A stretch of DNA of 64,000 bases. It comes from Thermococcus sibiricus MM 739. Its GTDB lineage: Archaea > Methanobacteriota_B > Thermococci > Thermococcales > Thermococcaceae. The translations under genes and the position numbers were made by a program. Position 1 is the first letter of the stretch; each line of letters begins with the position of its first letter. Where the stretch lies: NCBI RefSeq assembly GCF_000022545.1, contig NC_012883.1, forward strand, positions 1,418,276 through 1,482,275. The letters are read 5' to 3'. The notes under the pieces are model-generated. The model was not told the DNA's origin. It searched no databases and saw only the letters and a list, made by a program, of their open reading frames with translations. Shown here piece by piece: positions 51,612-60,243 of the stretch.

Positions 51612-53531
51612 ATGAGTAAACAAATTAAAGGTGGGTATGCAGGAAAGACCCTCTGGGTTGATTTGTCTAAAAACAAGATTCTGATAAAAGACCTCGACCC
51701 TGAACTTGCTGTGAACTATATCGGTGGACGTGGATTTGTTGCAAAGCTTCTTTTTGACCTAGTAGACCCTGAAAAAGATCCCCTGGATCCTCAAAATCCT
51801 CTGGTATTTGCTACTGGTCCTCTATCGGGAATAGCCCCTGCTTCAGGTAGATTTACTGTAGGGGCCAGATCTCCAGCTACTGGGATTCATGGAGATTCTA
51901 ACTCTGGTGGAGACTTTGCTATGGAATTAAAGCATGCAGGTTATGACTTCATAGTGGTTACTGGAAGAGCAGAAGAACCAGTTTACATCTCTATTCAGGA
52001 TGAAAACGTTGAAATTAAAAGTGCTAAGGATCTCTGGGGTTTAACAACCCACGAAACTTTTGATCGCCTTAGGGAGAAAGAAGGAGATAGAAACATAAAA
52101 GCTGTAACAATTGGGCCCGCTGGAGAAAATTTAGTTGCAACTGCAGCTGTAATAGAGACTGAGAGCCGTGCCGCCGCTAGAGCCGGAATGGGTGCGGTTA
52201 TGGGCTCCAAAAACTTGAAAGCAATTTCCGTGAGAGGAACAAAAGACATTAAAATTGCAAATTATGAAGCTTGGAAAGAAGCATTTGAAGAACTTCTGCA
52301 AGTGTTTTTGGACGATCCCATGACATCTCAAGTGGGGAGATTATTAGGTTCCAACTTCCTTCATAGAGTCCATTCTTCTCATGGCACACTAATCGTAGAA
52401 AACGGTCATCGTGGATATGCAACCGAAGAGGAACTTGAAAAGGTAAGTGCAGAGAGTATACTAAAATATCACGTCAAGGGGAGATCCTGTTATCTCTGTC
52501 CGATAGCCTGTACAAGATCAGTGTACATGGAAAGCGAAAAATATGGAGTAATAAAAGGCAGAGGCCCAGAATATTATTCAATGCAGTCTCTTACCTATAG
52601 GGCCGGTGGATGGGATACAGAAGCTGGTATATACCTGAACAAACTTTGTGACGCATATGGAATTGATGCAACAACATTACCATCTAACATTGCCTTTGCA
52701 ATAGACCTGTATGAAAACGGAATAATAACAAAAGAACAGGTTGGAGGGTTAGAGCTCACTTGGGGGAACTTTGATGCTATGGAAGAGATCATCAAAAGTG
52801 TAGCCTACAGAAAGGGCAAGATCGGTGAACTATTTGCAAAAAGTACAAAGGAACTAATAAAAGAGTTTGGACCTGAGAGCGAGTGGTATGCATTAGAGGT
52901 GAAAGGACTAACAATGCCTTCAAACGATCCAAGAGCTGGAAATGTGTATAATATGAGATACGCTATCGCTACCAGAGGCGCTGATCACTTGAGAGTTTCC
53001 GTATTAAGCAGTGGAAGGTCTTTAAAATGGGATGAATTGCCAGAGTACGAAGCGATGGAAGTATTTGTTCGCTTTGAGACATATGTAACGTTGGTAAACC
53101 TTTTCAATGTTTGTAATTGGGCCTATTCTTCCTACACATCTACACCTGAAATAGCAGAAATAAAAGAAAAAGGGATGTTTAAGGTATACAACGCTGCTAC
53201 TGGCCTTAACTTAACTCCAGAAGATTTTGCCAAAGCTGCACATAGAACCATTATAACTGAAAGAGCTGAGAACGTTAGGTACGGTCTTCGCAGAGAACAC
53301 GACTACCTCCCAAGAAGAGTTTTCGAAGAACCCTTGCCCGTAAATGAGAAAGGGGATACTAAGATCTTCCCACGTGAAAAATTTGAAAAACTGCTTGATG
53401 CATATTATGCACTCAGAGGCCTTGATCCAAAAACAACAGTGCCCAAACCTTCAGTTCTGAGAGAGCTAGGACTCTCCAAAATTGAGGAAGATCTCAAACT
53501 AAGGGGTCTTATTAAGGAGGGAGAACAATGA
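51612..53531 (+). CDS. Tungsten-containing aldehyde:ferredoxin oxidoreductase family protein (second copy)
   Basis: AOR family, 639 residues. N-terminal motifs are GYAGKTLWVDLSKN, GGRGFVAKLL, FAMELKHAGYDFIVVTGRAEEP near residue 105 and AVMGSKNLKAISVRG near 198. The 4Fe-4S ligands are in RSCYLCPIACTRS near 296 and in LFNVCNWAYSS near 510. The second pterin contact is SNDPRAGNVYNMRYAIATRGADHLR near 435 (written in parts by family homology). It has its own promoter with an inverted repeat around the TATA box. The stop overlaps the ferredoxin gene by 4 bases, so the pair should form an oxidoreductase with a dedicated electron carrier. Physiological aldehyde or oxo-substrate unknown. Confidence 0.93.
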   Translation: MSKQIKGGYAGKTLWVDLSKNKILIKDLDPELAVNYIGGRGFVAKLLFDLVDPEKDPLDPQNPLVFATGPLSGIAPASGRFTVGARSPATGIHGDSNSGGDFAMELKHAGYDFIVVTGRAEEPVYISIQDENVEIKSAKDLWGLTTHETFDRLREKEGDRNIKAVTIGPAGENLVATAAVIETESRAAARAGMGAVMGSKNLKAISVRGTKDIKIANYEAWKEAFEELLQVFLDDPMTSQVGRLLGSNFLHRVHSSHGTLIVENGHRGYATEEELEKVSAESILKYHVKGRSCYLCPIACTRSVYMESEKYGVIKGRGPEYYSMQSLTYRAGGWDTEAGIYLNKLCDAYGIDATTLPSNIAFAIDLYENGIITKEQVGGLELTWGNFDAMEEIIKSVAYRKGKIGELFAKSTKELIKEFGPESEWYALEVKGLTMPSNDPRAGNVYNMRYAIATRGADHLRVSVLSSGRSLKWDELPEYEAMEVFVRFETYVTLVNLFNVCNWAYSSYTSTPEIAEIKEKGMFKVYNAATGLNLTPEDFAKAAHRTIITERAENVRYGLRREHDYLPRRVFEEPLPVNEKGDTKIFPREKFEKLLDAYYALRGLDPKTTVPKPSVLRELGLSKIEEDLKLRGLIKEGEQ

Positions 53532-54010
53532 AAGGAATGTTAGTTTTTTATCCGGAAAAATGCTCTGGATGTAATATATGCTCTACAGTATGCTCAGCAT
53601 ATCACTTAGGTGTTGTAAATCCTGACAGAAGTAGGATTAGAGTTCTAAGAAAAGAACAAGAAAACTTAGATGTTGTAAATGTGTGCGTTCAGTGTGAGGA
53701 GAAATTCTGCATTCAAGCTTGTCCCTTTGATGCACTATCCGTAAATCCAGAAACAGGAGCTACTGTTGTAGATCATGAGAAATGTACTCGTTGTAGACTC
53801 TGTATAAAAGCTTGCCCATACAACGGCATTATCCTAGACCCAATGCTTAACCAGATCAAAATATGTGATTTATGTGATGGGGATCCCCAGTGCGCTAAGT
53901 ACTGCCCTACAGAAGCTATTCAATTCGTGCACTCACTAGCCAGCAAAGTGGCCCACGAACAGAACAGAACAATAATCACACTTACGAAGGAAATTATTGA
54001 AGACCCTTGA
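53528..54010 (+). CDS. Polyferredoxin-type 4Fe-4S protein (AOR electron-transfer subunit)
   Basis: A 160-residue iron-sulfur protein with four cysteine groups: CSGCNICSTVC, CVQCEEKFCIQACP, CTRCRLCIKACP and CDLCDGDPQCAKYCP. Together they give 16 cysteines, enough for four 4Fe-4S clusters, as in HycB/AorO-type subunits. It overlaps the preceding AOR gene by 4 bases (ATGA) and lies 43 bases before the third AOR gene, so it probably carries electrons for one or both. In anaerobes, comparable pairs form the core of W-dependent oxidoreductases including benzoyl-CoA reductase BamBC. No membrane segment. Confidence 0.94.
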   Translation: MKGMLVFYPEKCSGCNICSTVCSAYHLGVVNPDRSRIRVLRKEQENLDVVNVCVQCEEKFCIQACPFDALSVNPETGATVVDHEKCTRCRLCIKACPYNGIILDPMLNQIKICDLCDGDPQCAKYCPTEAIQFVHSLASKVAHEQNRTIITLTKEIIEDP

Positions 54011-54053
54011 TATTTTAACTTTTGTTTTTTAATTCATTAATGAGGTGAAGAAA

Positions 54054-55859
54054 ATGGAATGGTTTGGATATACTGGGAAAATACTAAATGTTGATTTGAG
54101 TGAGAACAAACTCGAGATTTTAGAGGCTAACCCTGAAGTCTACGATAAATACATGGGTGGAGCTGGATACGCTGTCCATGTAATACACAAGGAACTTAAA
54201 AAAATTAAAAGTCCTGAAGATGAATCCAACATAATGGTTTTTGCTGTTGGACCTTTAACTATCGACGGAATTCCAAATGGAGGAAGGGTTACCGTTGGTT
54301 CCATCTCCCCAGAGACTGGAGTATGGGGTGAAACTCATATTGGAACCAGATTTGCAATAGAGATGAAAAAAGCAGGATTTGATGCGATAATAGTGAAAGG
54401 GAAGGCCGAGAAGCCTGTATATCTCTACCTCAACGATGGAGAAGCAGAGATCAGAGACGCAAGCAAATACTGGGGAAAAGATATACATGAAACTATAAAC
54501 TCTCTCAGAAGCGATCTGAATGATCCGACCGTGAAGGCCCTAGCAATAGGACCCGCTGGAGAAAAGAAGGTCAAGATTTCTATCATAGCAAATGAAGAAG
54601 GATTCGGCGGAAGATGTGGTCTTGGTGCAGTGATGGGATCCAAGAATCTTAAAGCTATAGTAGCAAAAGGAACACAGAAAATACCTGTAGCTCATCCAGA
54701 GGAACTAAAAGAATTCCTCAAAGATCTTGTAAAGAAACTAACAAAAGGTGGAACCGGACTAAGAAACTATGGAAGTGCTGGAGGGGTAAAAGCATATCAT
54801 GCGCTTGGAAACTTACCCATTAGAAACTTCCTTTGGGGCAAATGGGACGATGAAAAAGTCGCCAAAATCAGTGGAGACACCATGACAGAAAAATATCTCA
54901 AGAGTCCCTTTGCATGTACTCTGTGTCCAATTGCATGTAAAAGACTTGTAGAAGTCAAAAATGGAAAGTACTTTAAAGAATTCACCGGGCTAGGGCCGGA
55001 ATATGAGACAGTGGGGCTTTTAGGATCAAACCTGTTATTAGATGACTTAGAGGCAATCATTAAGGCAAACAACATATGTGATAGACTAGGATTGGACACC
55101 ATTTCAGCAGGAAATGTCATTGGATTCCTATTTGATGCAGCTGAAAAGGGAATAGTCGATAAGAACATTGAAGGCCTAAACCTAGAGTGGGGAGACGCAG
55201 AAACAGTTCATAAATTGCTCGAAAAAATTGCATACAGAGAAGGTATTGGAGATATCCTAGCGGAAGGCGTTAGGAAGGCCGCTCAAAAGCTAGGCGCACC
55301 GGAACTCGCAGTAGAAATAAAAGGCCTAGAAATGCCCGCCCACGATGGTAGGGCCTACTGGTCTCATGGGTTAAGCTATGCAACTATGAACCGTGGAGCA
55401 GATCATTTAGGATGGCCCCACATGCCATTCAAGGGAGTTTCTGTACCCGAGCTTGGTATAACTGCCTTTGAAAACAGGTATATAGACGGTGACGAATTGA
55501 TCGAGACTGTTATAAAAATGCAAAACCTGATGATAATCTACGACTCGTTGATTCTCTGTAAGTATGCGTTTTCCGCTGGTTTGACTGTAACAGACATAAT
55601 AAAACTCCTCTACTTTGTCACAGGAAAAGAATACACTCCCGAGAAACTGATGGAAATCGGAAACAGAATATGGAAGACACAGAGAAAGATAAACAATGAA
55701 TTGGGATTAACCTCCAAAGATGACAAACTACCCCCAAGGATGGCATTACCCCATGCCAACAGAGATGACACCAAAGTACCGCCTGTAGAAAAGTGGCTAC
55801 CAAGATACTATGAATTAAGAGGAATAAATCCAGATGGAACAGTAGATAAAATCGATTAG
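54054..55859 (+). CDS. Tungsten-containing aldehyde:ferredoxin oxidoreductase family protein (third copy)
   Basis: Third AOR-family protein, 601 residues from the ATG selected by GAGGTG 6 bases upstream (the in-frame GTG is inside that motif). It shows MEWFGYTGKILNVDLSEN, RFAIEMKKAGFDAIIVKGKAEKP near residue 100 in parts, GLGAVMGSKNLKAIVAKG near 195, FACTLCPIACKRL near 285 and SLILCKYAFSAG near 500 for the 4Fe-4S cluster. PAHDGRAYWSHGLSYATMNRGADH contains the second pterin contacts (cited in short blocks: HDGRAYWSHGL, NRGADH). It differs clearly from the second copy, so the two are not a recent duplication. It leads into DUF169 and the downstream genes. Confidence 0.93.
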   Translation: MEWFGYTGKILNVDLSENKLEILEANPEVYDKYMGGAGYAVHVIHKELKKIKSPEDESNIMVFAVGPLTIDGIPNGGRVTVGSISPETGVWGETHIGTRFAIEMKKAGFDAIIVKGKAEKPVYLYLNDGEAEIRDASKYWGKDIHETINSLRSDLNDPTVKALAIGPAGEKKVKISIIANEEGFGGRCGLGAVMGSKNLKAIVAKGTQKIPVAHPEELKEFLKDLVKKLTKGGTGLRNYGSAGGVKAYHALGNLPIRNFLWGKWDDEKVAKISGDTMTEKYLKSPFACTLCPIACKRLVEVKNGKYFKEFTGLGPEYETVGLLGSNLLLDDLEAIIKANNICDRLGLDTISAGNVIGFLFDAAEKGIVDKNIEGLNLEWGDAETVHKLLEKIAYREGIGDILAEGVRKAAQKLGAPELAVEIKGLEMPAHDGRAYWSHGLSYATMNRGADHLGWPHMPFKGVSVPELGITAFENRYIDGDELIETVIKMQNLMIIYDSLILCKYAFSAGLTVTDIIKLLYFVTGKEYTPEKLMEIGNRIWKTQRKINNELGLTSKDDKLPPRMALPHANRDDTKVPPVEKWLPRYYELRGINPDGTVDKID

Positions 55860-55892
55860 TCTTTCAATTTTTATTTATTGGAGATGAAACAA

Positions 55893-56654
55893 ATGGAGAT
55901 ACAAGAAATCTCAGACGAAATTGAATATCGAATTAAGCCTAAAGGAGCCCCTATAGCTTTCAAAATGGTCGAGGAGGATAAGATTCCCGAGTACAAAAAT
56001 ATTAAAAAAATGAGACGAAAACTTACTTTATGTCAAGTACTGAAACTTGTGGCAATACATGAAAAAACTTACAGAGTTGATAGTAAAAGCCTAGCTGGAT
56101 GTGTTTTTGGACCCTATATTCTTGGATTTGAAGAACTTCCTGAAAAACTAAAAGCAAAATGGCTTTCAGGCAAGGAATATACCGAAGAAGGGTATGAAAA
56201 AATGATACAAGATATCGTTCATCTTCCCCAGGGAAAATACCAAGAAGCTATTTTTGGACCATTGAAAGATTTCCACGAACTCAAAATAGATCCTGACGGA
56301 ATCATACTCATTGTCAACCCCACTCAGGCATATTTACTTCTGGGTGGCTACTATGACTCGGAGTTCAAAAAACCCTATTCTAATTTTAACGGTCACGCCG
56401 CATGTGAAATCGTGGCAACATTGACTCTAGGAAATCATCCATGGCTAAACATCCCATGTGGGGGAGCAAGAGCCATGGCCCATGTCCAAGACGATGAGAT
56501 ATGGCTGGGAATGGACGTTGAGGAGTTAGAAAAAGCCTTGACAAGACTGAAAAAAATTGGAGCAAAGTATCCTCCTCAAGTATACCCACTACTCACAGCT
56601 GGCCCTCATCCACGTCATCCATGGACAAAGCTACTTGGAAAAGATGAAGATTAA
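55893..56654 (+). CDS. DUF169 family protein
   Basis: Conserved prokaryotic family of unknown function, often near redox enzymes. Typical features are an early R-K-L-T-L-C-Q (residues about 40-46) at the RxCQ/xLC position, SLAGCVFGPYILGF near 67, the ALGP-like AIFGPLKDF near 118, ILIVNPTQAYLLLGGYY near 138, GHAACEIVATL near 168, IPCGGARAMAHVQDDEIWLGMDVEEL near 188 in parts. The two conserved Cys (GHAxCE and PCGGAR) may bind metal or cofactor. ATG (MEIQEI) is chosen from GGAGATG 6 bases upstream. It stands 33 bases after the third AOR gene, in the same operon. Confidence 0.87.
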   Translation: MEIQEISDEIEYRIKPKGAPIAFKMVEEDKIPEYKNIKKMRRKLTLCQVLKLVAIHEKTYRVDSKSLAGCVFGPYILGFEELPEKLKAKWLSGKEYTEEGYEKMIQDIVHLPQGKYQEAIFGPLKDFHELKIDPDGIILIVNPTQAYLLLGGYYDSEFKKPYSNFNGHAACEIVATLTLGNHPWLNIPCGGARAMAHVQDDEIWLGMDVEELEKALTRLKKIGAKYPPQVYPLLTAGPHPRHPWTKLLGKDED

Positions 56655-56677
56655 ATTGTATTATGGAGGTGGTAAGG

Positions 56678-57919
56678 TTGGATTTGCCAAACAAAGAAAA
56701 ATGGGATACTGAAAGATATTGGTTAACTCCCTACAATTGGATTGATGAAGTGCGCTCCAAGATAAGCCCTCCAGAAAGAGTGGTACTCCATGATGCCACA
56801 ATAAGAGAAGGACAACAGATGCCTGGAGTGGCATTCAAGAGAGATGAGATAGTAATGATTGCAAAGGCCCTAGATGAACTCGGCATAGACAGAATAGAAT
56901 TAATCCCATTCCTATCTAAGGATGATGAAGAAGCCGCAAAAGAATTAGTTGATATGGGCCTTAATGCAAAACTTCTCTCTTTCGTAAGCTGGAAAAAGGA
57001 AGACACGGACTTGGCCCTAAAACTAGATTTAGAGGGCGTTGTTCTAGATTTCGTTGGAAATCCATGGCAAGGAAAAGTATTCTGGAATTTGAAGCCAGAA
57101 GAAATAATCGAACGTGGAGTTAATGCTGCATTATATGCAAAAGACCATGGCCTTTATGTAGTTGCAATGCCTTGGGATGACTTCAAAGCCCCCTTAGATT
57201 TTGTAGAGCAGAATGTGAAGGCGTTAACAGAGGCCCATGTGGACAGGATTACTATATGTGATACCTATGGAGACGCCCTTCCATGGGCAATGGAATACGT
57301 TATGAAGCGCCTTAAGAAAGCAGCTGACAAAACACCATTAGAGTTGCACATACACAATGACTTTGGTCTAGCGACTGCTGGGGCCCTAGTTGCCGTAGCC
57401 TCTGGAGTAGAAGGTCTCCATGTGACCGTGAACGGTCTTGGAGAGAGAGTTGGCCTGTTGTCTCTTGAAGAGATAGCAGTTGCATTGGAGTTTCTACTAG
57501 GAGTAAAGACCAACATAAACTTAGAAAAACTATACGAGATCTCAAAAATCGTTGAAGAAATATCAAAAGTAAAAGTTGCAGTGAACAAGCCCATTGTTGG
57601 TGCAAACCAGTTCAAATACACAGCAGGGTGGATTACCTGGATGCACAGGAAGGCAAGAGAAGCCGGCAAACTTACAGGTATGCTACCATTTATGCCAGAG
57701 GCCGTAGGGAGACAATTGGATTATGTGGTCTCAAAGGGAAGTGGAGCCTCATTTGTGGCAGAGAAACTAGCTGAGCTTGGAATTACTGTAGAAGACCCAG
57801 AAAAAATGAAGATAATAGCTCGCAAAGTCAAGGAGACTGCCAATACTCTAAAAAGCACTGTACCTGATTCCTTGTTAATAAAAATAGCAAGAGAAGTTTT
57901 AGAAAAGGAGGGAAAATAG
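56678..57919 (+). CDS. DRE-TIM metallolyase (HMG-CoA lyase/isopropylmalate synthase-like)
   Basis: TIM-barrel metal enzyme of the DRE family that makes or breaks a C-C bond next to a carboxylate, as in isopropylmalate synthase, HMG-CoA lyase and oxovalerate aldolase. The signature is LHDATIREGQQMPG near residue 37 (D, R and E), the metal HxH is LHIHNDFGLATAG near 225, and VTVNGLGERVGLLSLEE near 250 is the family GxGER(A/V)G motif. A C-terminal domain of about 110 residues has no LeuA regulatory repeat. TTG start is set by GGAGGTGG 5 bases upstream. It follows DUF169 by 23 bases and abuts the next gene exactly. Exact reaction unknown. Confidence 0.9.
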   Translation: MDLPNKEKWDTERYWLTPYNWIDEVRSKISPPERVVLHDATIREGQQMPGVAFKRDEIVMIAKALDELGIDRIELIPFLSKDDEEAAKELVDMGLNAKLLSFVSWKKEDTDLALKLDLEGVVLDFVGNPWQGKVFWNLKPEEIIERGVNAALYAKDHGLYVVAMPWDDFKAPLDFVEQNVKALTEAHVDRITICDTYGDALPWAMEYVMKRLKKAADKTPLELHIHNDFGLATAGALVAVASGVEGLHVTVNGLGERVGLLSLEEIAVALEFLLGVKTNINLEKLYEISKIVEEISKVKVAVNKPIVGANQFKYTAGWITWMHRKAREAGKLTGMLPFMPEAVGRQLDYVVSKGSGASFVAEKLAELGITVEDPEKMKIIARKVKETANTLKSTVPDSLLIKIAREVLEKEGK

Positions 57920-58810
57920 ATGGAAGTTAAAATTCGTGAATTTGAAACTGCAGGAGTTAGATTAAGAGTAGATATAATATCAAAGAGCCAAGAGGATTTA
58001 ATTGGGGATCTAAGCTTTATTCAGTATAGATTAGGGGGGTTAAAGGAAGCCCAAGATACAAAAGAACCGCAACCAGATATAGTCTGGTATGCAGATACGG
58101 AAAAAATAGATGTCAGCTACAACCCCAATGGAAAAGTTTTGATGTTATACGGACAACTGCCCCCAGGAGACATACAGAAGCTAATGCTCGCAATGCTTGT
58201 TAGGAAACTTCAAGAAAATGGCATATACAACTTCCACTCCACAGCTGTAAATTACAAGGGAAAGAATATACTCTTCATGGCAGGAGAAGAAAACCATGGA
58301 AAGACTATGAGTTTGATTGAAGCCATTAGAAGGGGAGGAGCAATTATCGGGACAGAAAGCGTCTTGGTTAATGAGAACCTAGAGGTAGTAGAAGGGAGCA
58401 AAGATGTTTTCATAACAAAGAGAGTGAAAGGAACAGAAAGATCAGACTTACCTCCCGCCACTCATGGAGTTTGGAAATTCTTTGATGAACTTCCAGAGTG
58501 GAAGTGGGTAGAAGAATTCGGAAAGCTGGACTTAATAATAATTCCAGATATTGACGGCAATTTTGACACATTTGTCACAAAACTAGATACATACGAGAAA
58601 ATGTATCAAACTTTCATATGCCTGACAGAGACCTATTTCATGGCCCATTACATGCTTTCCAGTAAGAGACCATTCCCACTCATAGACTACGAAGAACTAA
58701 GAGAAAAAAGATTGAAATTCGTTAAGAAGGTTGCGGATGAGCTTGATATATACCTCATCCGTGCAAAGAACCCCCAGATTATTATGGATGAGATTGAAAA
58801 AATTATTTGA
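57920..58810 (+). CDS. HPr kinase/PEPCK-like P-loop protein
   Basis: A 296-residue protein with an unusual P-loop GEENHGKT (residues 122-129) after NFHSTAVNYKGKNILFMA. The His in the loop and the preceding SSAV-like HSTAV segment resemble the HPr kinase/PEP carboxykinase-like fold, where N-terminal beta strands lead to the nucleotide site. RGGAIIGTESVLVN near 140 corresponds to the DD(E/V)-type strand of that family with changed residues. A role as phosphotransferase in the island is possible but unproven; no HPr/PTS is expected in Thermococcales. ATG abuts the stop of the aldolase gene, and GGAGG lies inside its end. Confidence 0.6.
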   Translation: MEVKIREFETAGVRLRVDIISKSQEDLIGDLSFIQYRLGGLKEAQDTKEPQPDIVWYADTEKIDVSYNPNGKVLMLYGQLPPGDIQKLMLAMLVRKLQENGIYNFHSTAVNYKGKNILFMAGEENHGKTMSLIEAIRRGGAIIGTESVLVNENLEVVEGSKDVFITKRVKGTERSDLPPATHGVWKFFDELPEWKWVEEFGKLDLIIIPDIDGNFDTFVTKLDTYEKMYQTFICLTETYFMAHYMLSSKRPFPLIDYEELREKRLKFVKKVADELDIYLIRAKNPQIIMDEIEKII

Positions 58811-58824
58811 AGGAGGTATGTGAT

Positions 58825-59226
58825 ATGGCAGCTATAAAAATTTGGGAAGTCCCTGGAGTAACCGTTCCAAAACCAAATGAAAGAGTGCTAAAAGTGCTCT
58901 TTTCCCCAAATGTAGGAAACAAGGAGCTTACACTACTGGTATCTCTAATATACCCACACAGTACTACCGGACTTCACACCCACGATGTGGACGAATACAT
59001 GTATATTGCCTCAGGCCACGGTGTAGCAATCTCCGAAGATGGAGAAGAAGTAGAAGTTCACCCCGATATGCTAGTATACGCCCCAGCAGGAGTTAAGCAT
59101 GAAATGAAAAACACCAGCGATGAGACACTTAAACTAATTTGTGTATACGTTCCAGCCCTTAGAGCATCAGGATATTTTGAAGAAGCAGAAAAGAAAGCTA
59201 AGGAATTCCTTAGCGACAAAATCTGA
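58825..59226 (+). CDS. Cupin domain protein
   Basis: Single-domain cupin of 133 residues. Motif 1 is PHSTTGLHTHDVDEYMYIASG near residue 45 (cited as GLHTHDVDEYMYI), giving the two His and one Glu metal ligands. Motif 2 is the APAGVKHEMKNTSDE region near 87 with the last His. Such proteins bind a metal and act as isomerases, decarboxylases or sensors. ATG is chosen from GGAGGT about 8 bases upstream. The short upstream extension overlaps the previous stop. It is the last gene of the plus-strand run before the converging malate dehydrogenase gene. Confidence 0.9.
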   Translation: MAAIKIWEVPGVTVPKPNERVLKVLFSPNVGNKELTLLVSLIYPHSTTGLHTHDVDEYMYIASGHGVAISEDGEEVEVHPDMLVYAPAGVKHEMKNTSDETLKLICVYVPALRASGYFEEAEKKAKEFLSDKI

Positions 59227-59244
59227 TCCCTTATTTTTTCTTTC

Positions 59245-60132
59245 TTAGTATCCGAGTTCTTTTAATCTTTCTTTTAATAATTTAACCGAATTTCTTAAGT
59301 TTTCCATATCTTGTGGATCAAGGGGATACTCGACAATCTTCTCCACACCATTTTTACCAATGATAGCAGGAACACCTACTGAAACATCACTAAAGCCAAA
59401 CTCTCCTTTTAATATTACACTAGCAGGCATTTCCTCCTTAGTATTGTTTAGAACAGCGTTTATCATTCTATAAGCTGCTATTGCAGGCCCATAAAATGTG
59501 GCTCCTTTTCTTTTTATTACTTCAGCAGCGACAAACCTAACCTCAGATAGAACCTTCTCCAACTCTGGAACATTTTCAGCGTCTATGAGGGTCCTTGAAA
59601 TAAACATGCTATCTCCATGCTCTCCAAGAATCCAAGCTTTATTTATATTTTTAACCCCTAATTCATGAAGGGTTCTCTTAAGACGCATCGAATCCAACAT
59701 ATTACCCATTCCAAAAACTTCATTCCTCGATTTTCCACTTTCTTTCCACATTACATAGGTCATTAGATCAACAGGATTTGTTATTACCAGTATCTTGCTT
59801 TCAGGGGAACTTTCCATTATTTTCCTCGCTACATCCTTGATAATACCTGCATTTTTCATTGCCAAATCCAATCTACTCATGCCAGGCTTTCTCGCAGAGC
59901 CAGCTGTCACAACTACTATATCACTTCCTTCAAGAATGGAATAGTCACTCCCCCCCACGATTTCTGGATATTTCCCAAGGCCCGCTGCTGCATGAGCCAA
60001 GTCCATAGCTTCGCCGATTGCTAAATTCTCCATGATATCTACAAGCGCGATCTCCTCCACATCTAATTGCTGGAGACACGTGAATGCTATTGTTGACCCA
60101 ACTCTCCCCGCACCTACAAAGCCAATCTTCAT
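59245..60132 (-). CDS. mdh: Malate dehydrogenase (LDH/MDH superfamily)
   Basis: NAD(P)-dependent interconversion of malate and oxaloacetate. The dinucleotide motif is GFVGAGRVGSTIA at the N-terminus, the specificity loop reads ARKPGMSRLDL near residue 80 with Arg at the LDH Gln102 position (malate rather than lactate), the catalytic Asp/Arg are in DSMRLKRTL near 140, and the catalytic His is in GEHGDSMF near 173. Length 295 residues. The internal ATG (MKIGFVGAG) is chosen because GTGAGGTGG lies just upstream. It sits on the opposite strand within the catabolic island and shares a divergent promoter region with the Tm-1-like gene. Confidence 0.95.
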   Translation of the reverse strand: MKIGFVGAGRVGSTIAFTCLQQLDVEEIALVDIMENLAIGEAMDLAHAAAGLGKYPEIVGGSDYSILEGSDIVVVTAGSARKPGMSRLDLAMKNAGIIKDVARKIMESSPESKILVITNPVDLMTYVMWKESGKSRNEVFGMGNMLDSMRLKRTLHELGVKNINKAWILGEHGDSMFISRTLIDAENVPELEKVLSEVRFVAAEVIKRKGATFYGPAIAAYRMINAVLNNTKEEMPASVILKGEFGFSDVSVGVPAIIGKNGVEKIVEYPLDPQDMENLRNSVKLLKERLKELGY

Positions 60133-60243
60133 TTTAGCCACCTCACTTTGTTCTTTGACAAAATTAAAATACAAAGAAAAGTATTTAAAGGTTTCTTAAT
60201 AACATATTTTTGATATTATTTTATTACAGAGGTGACAAATGTT

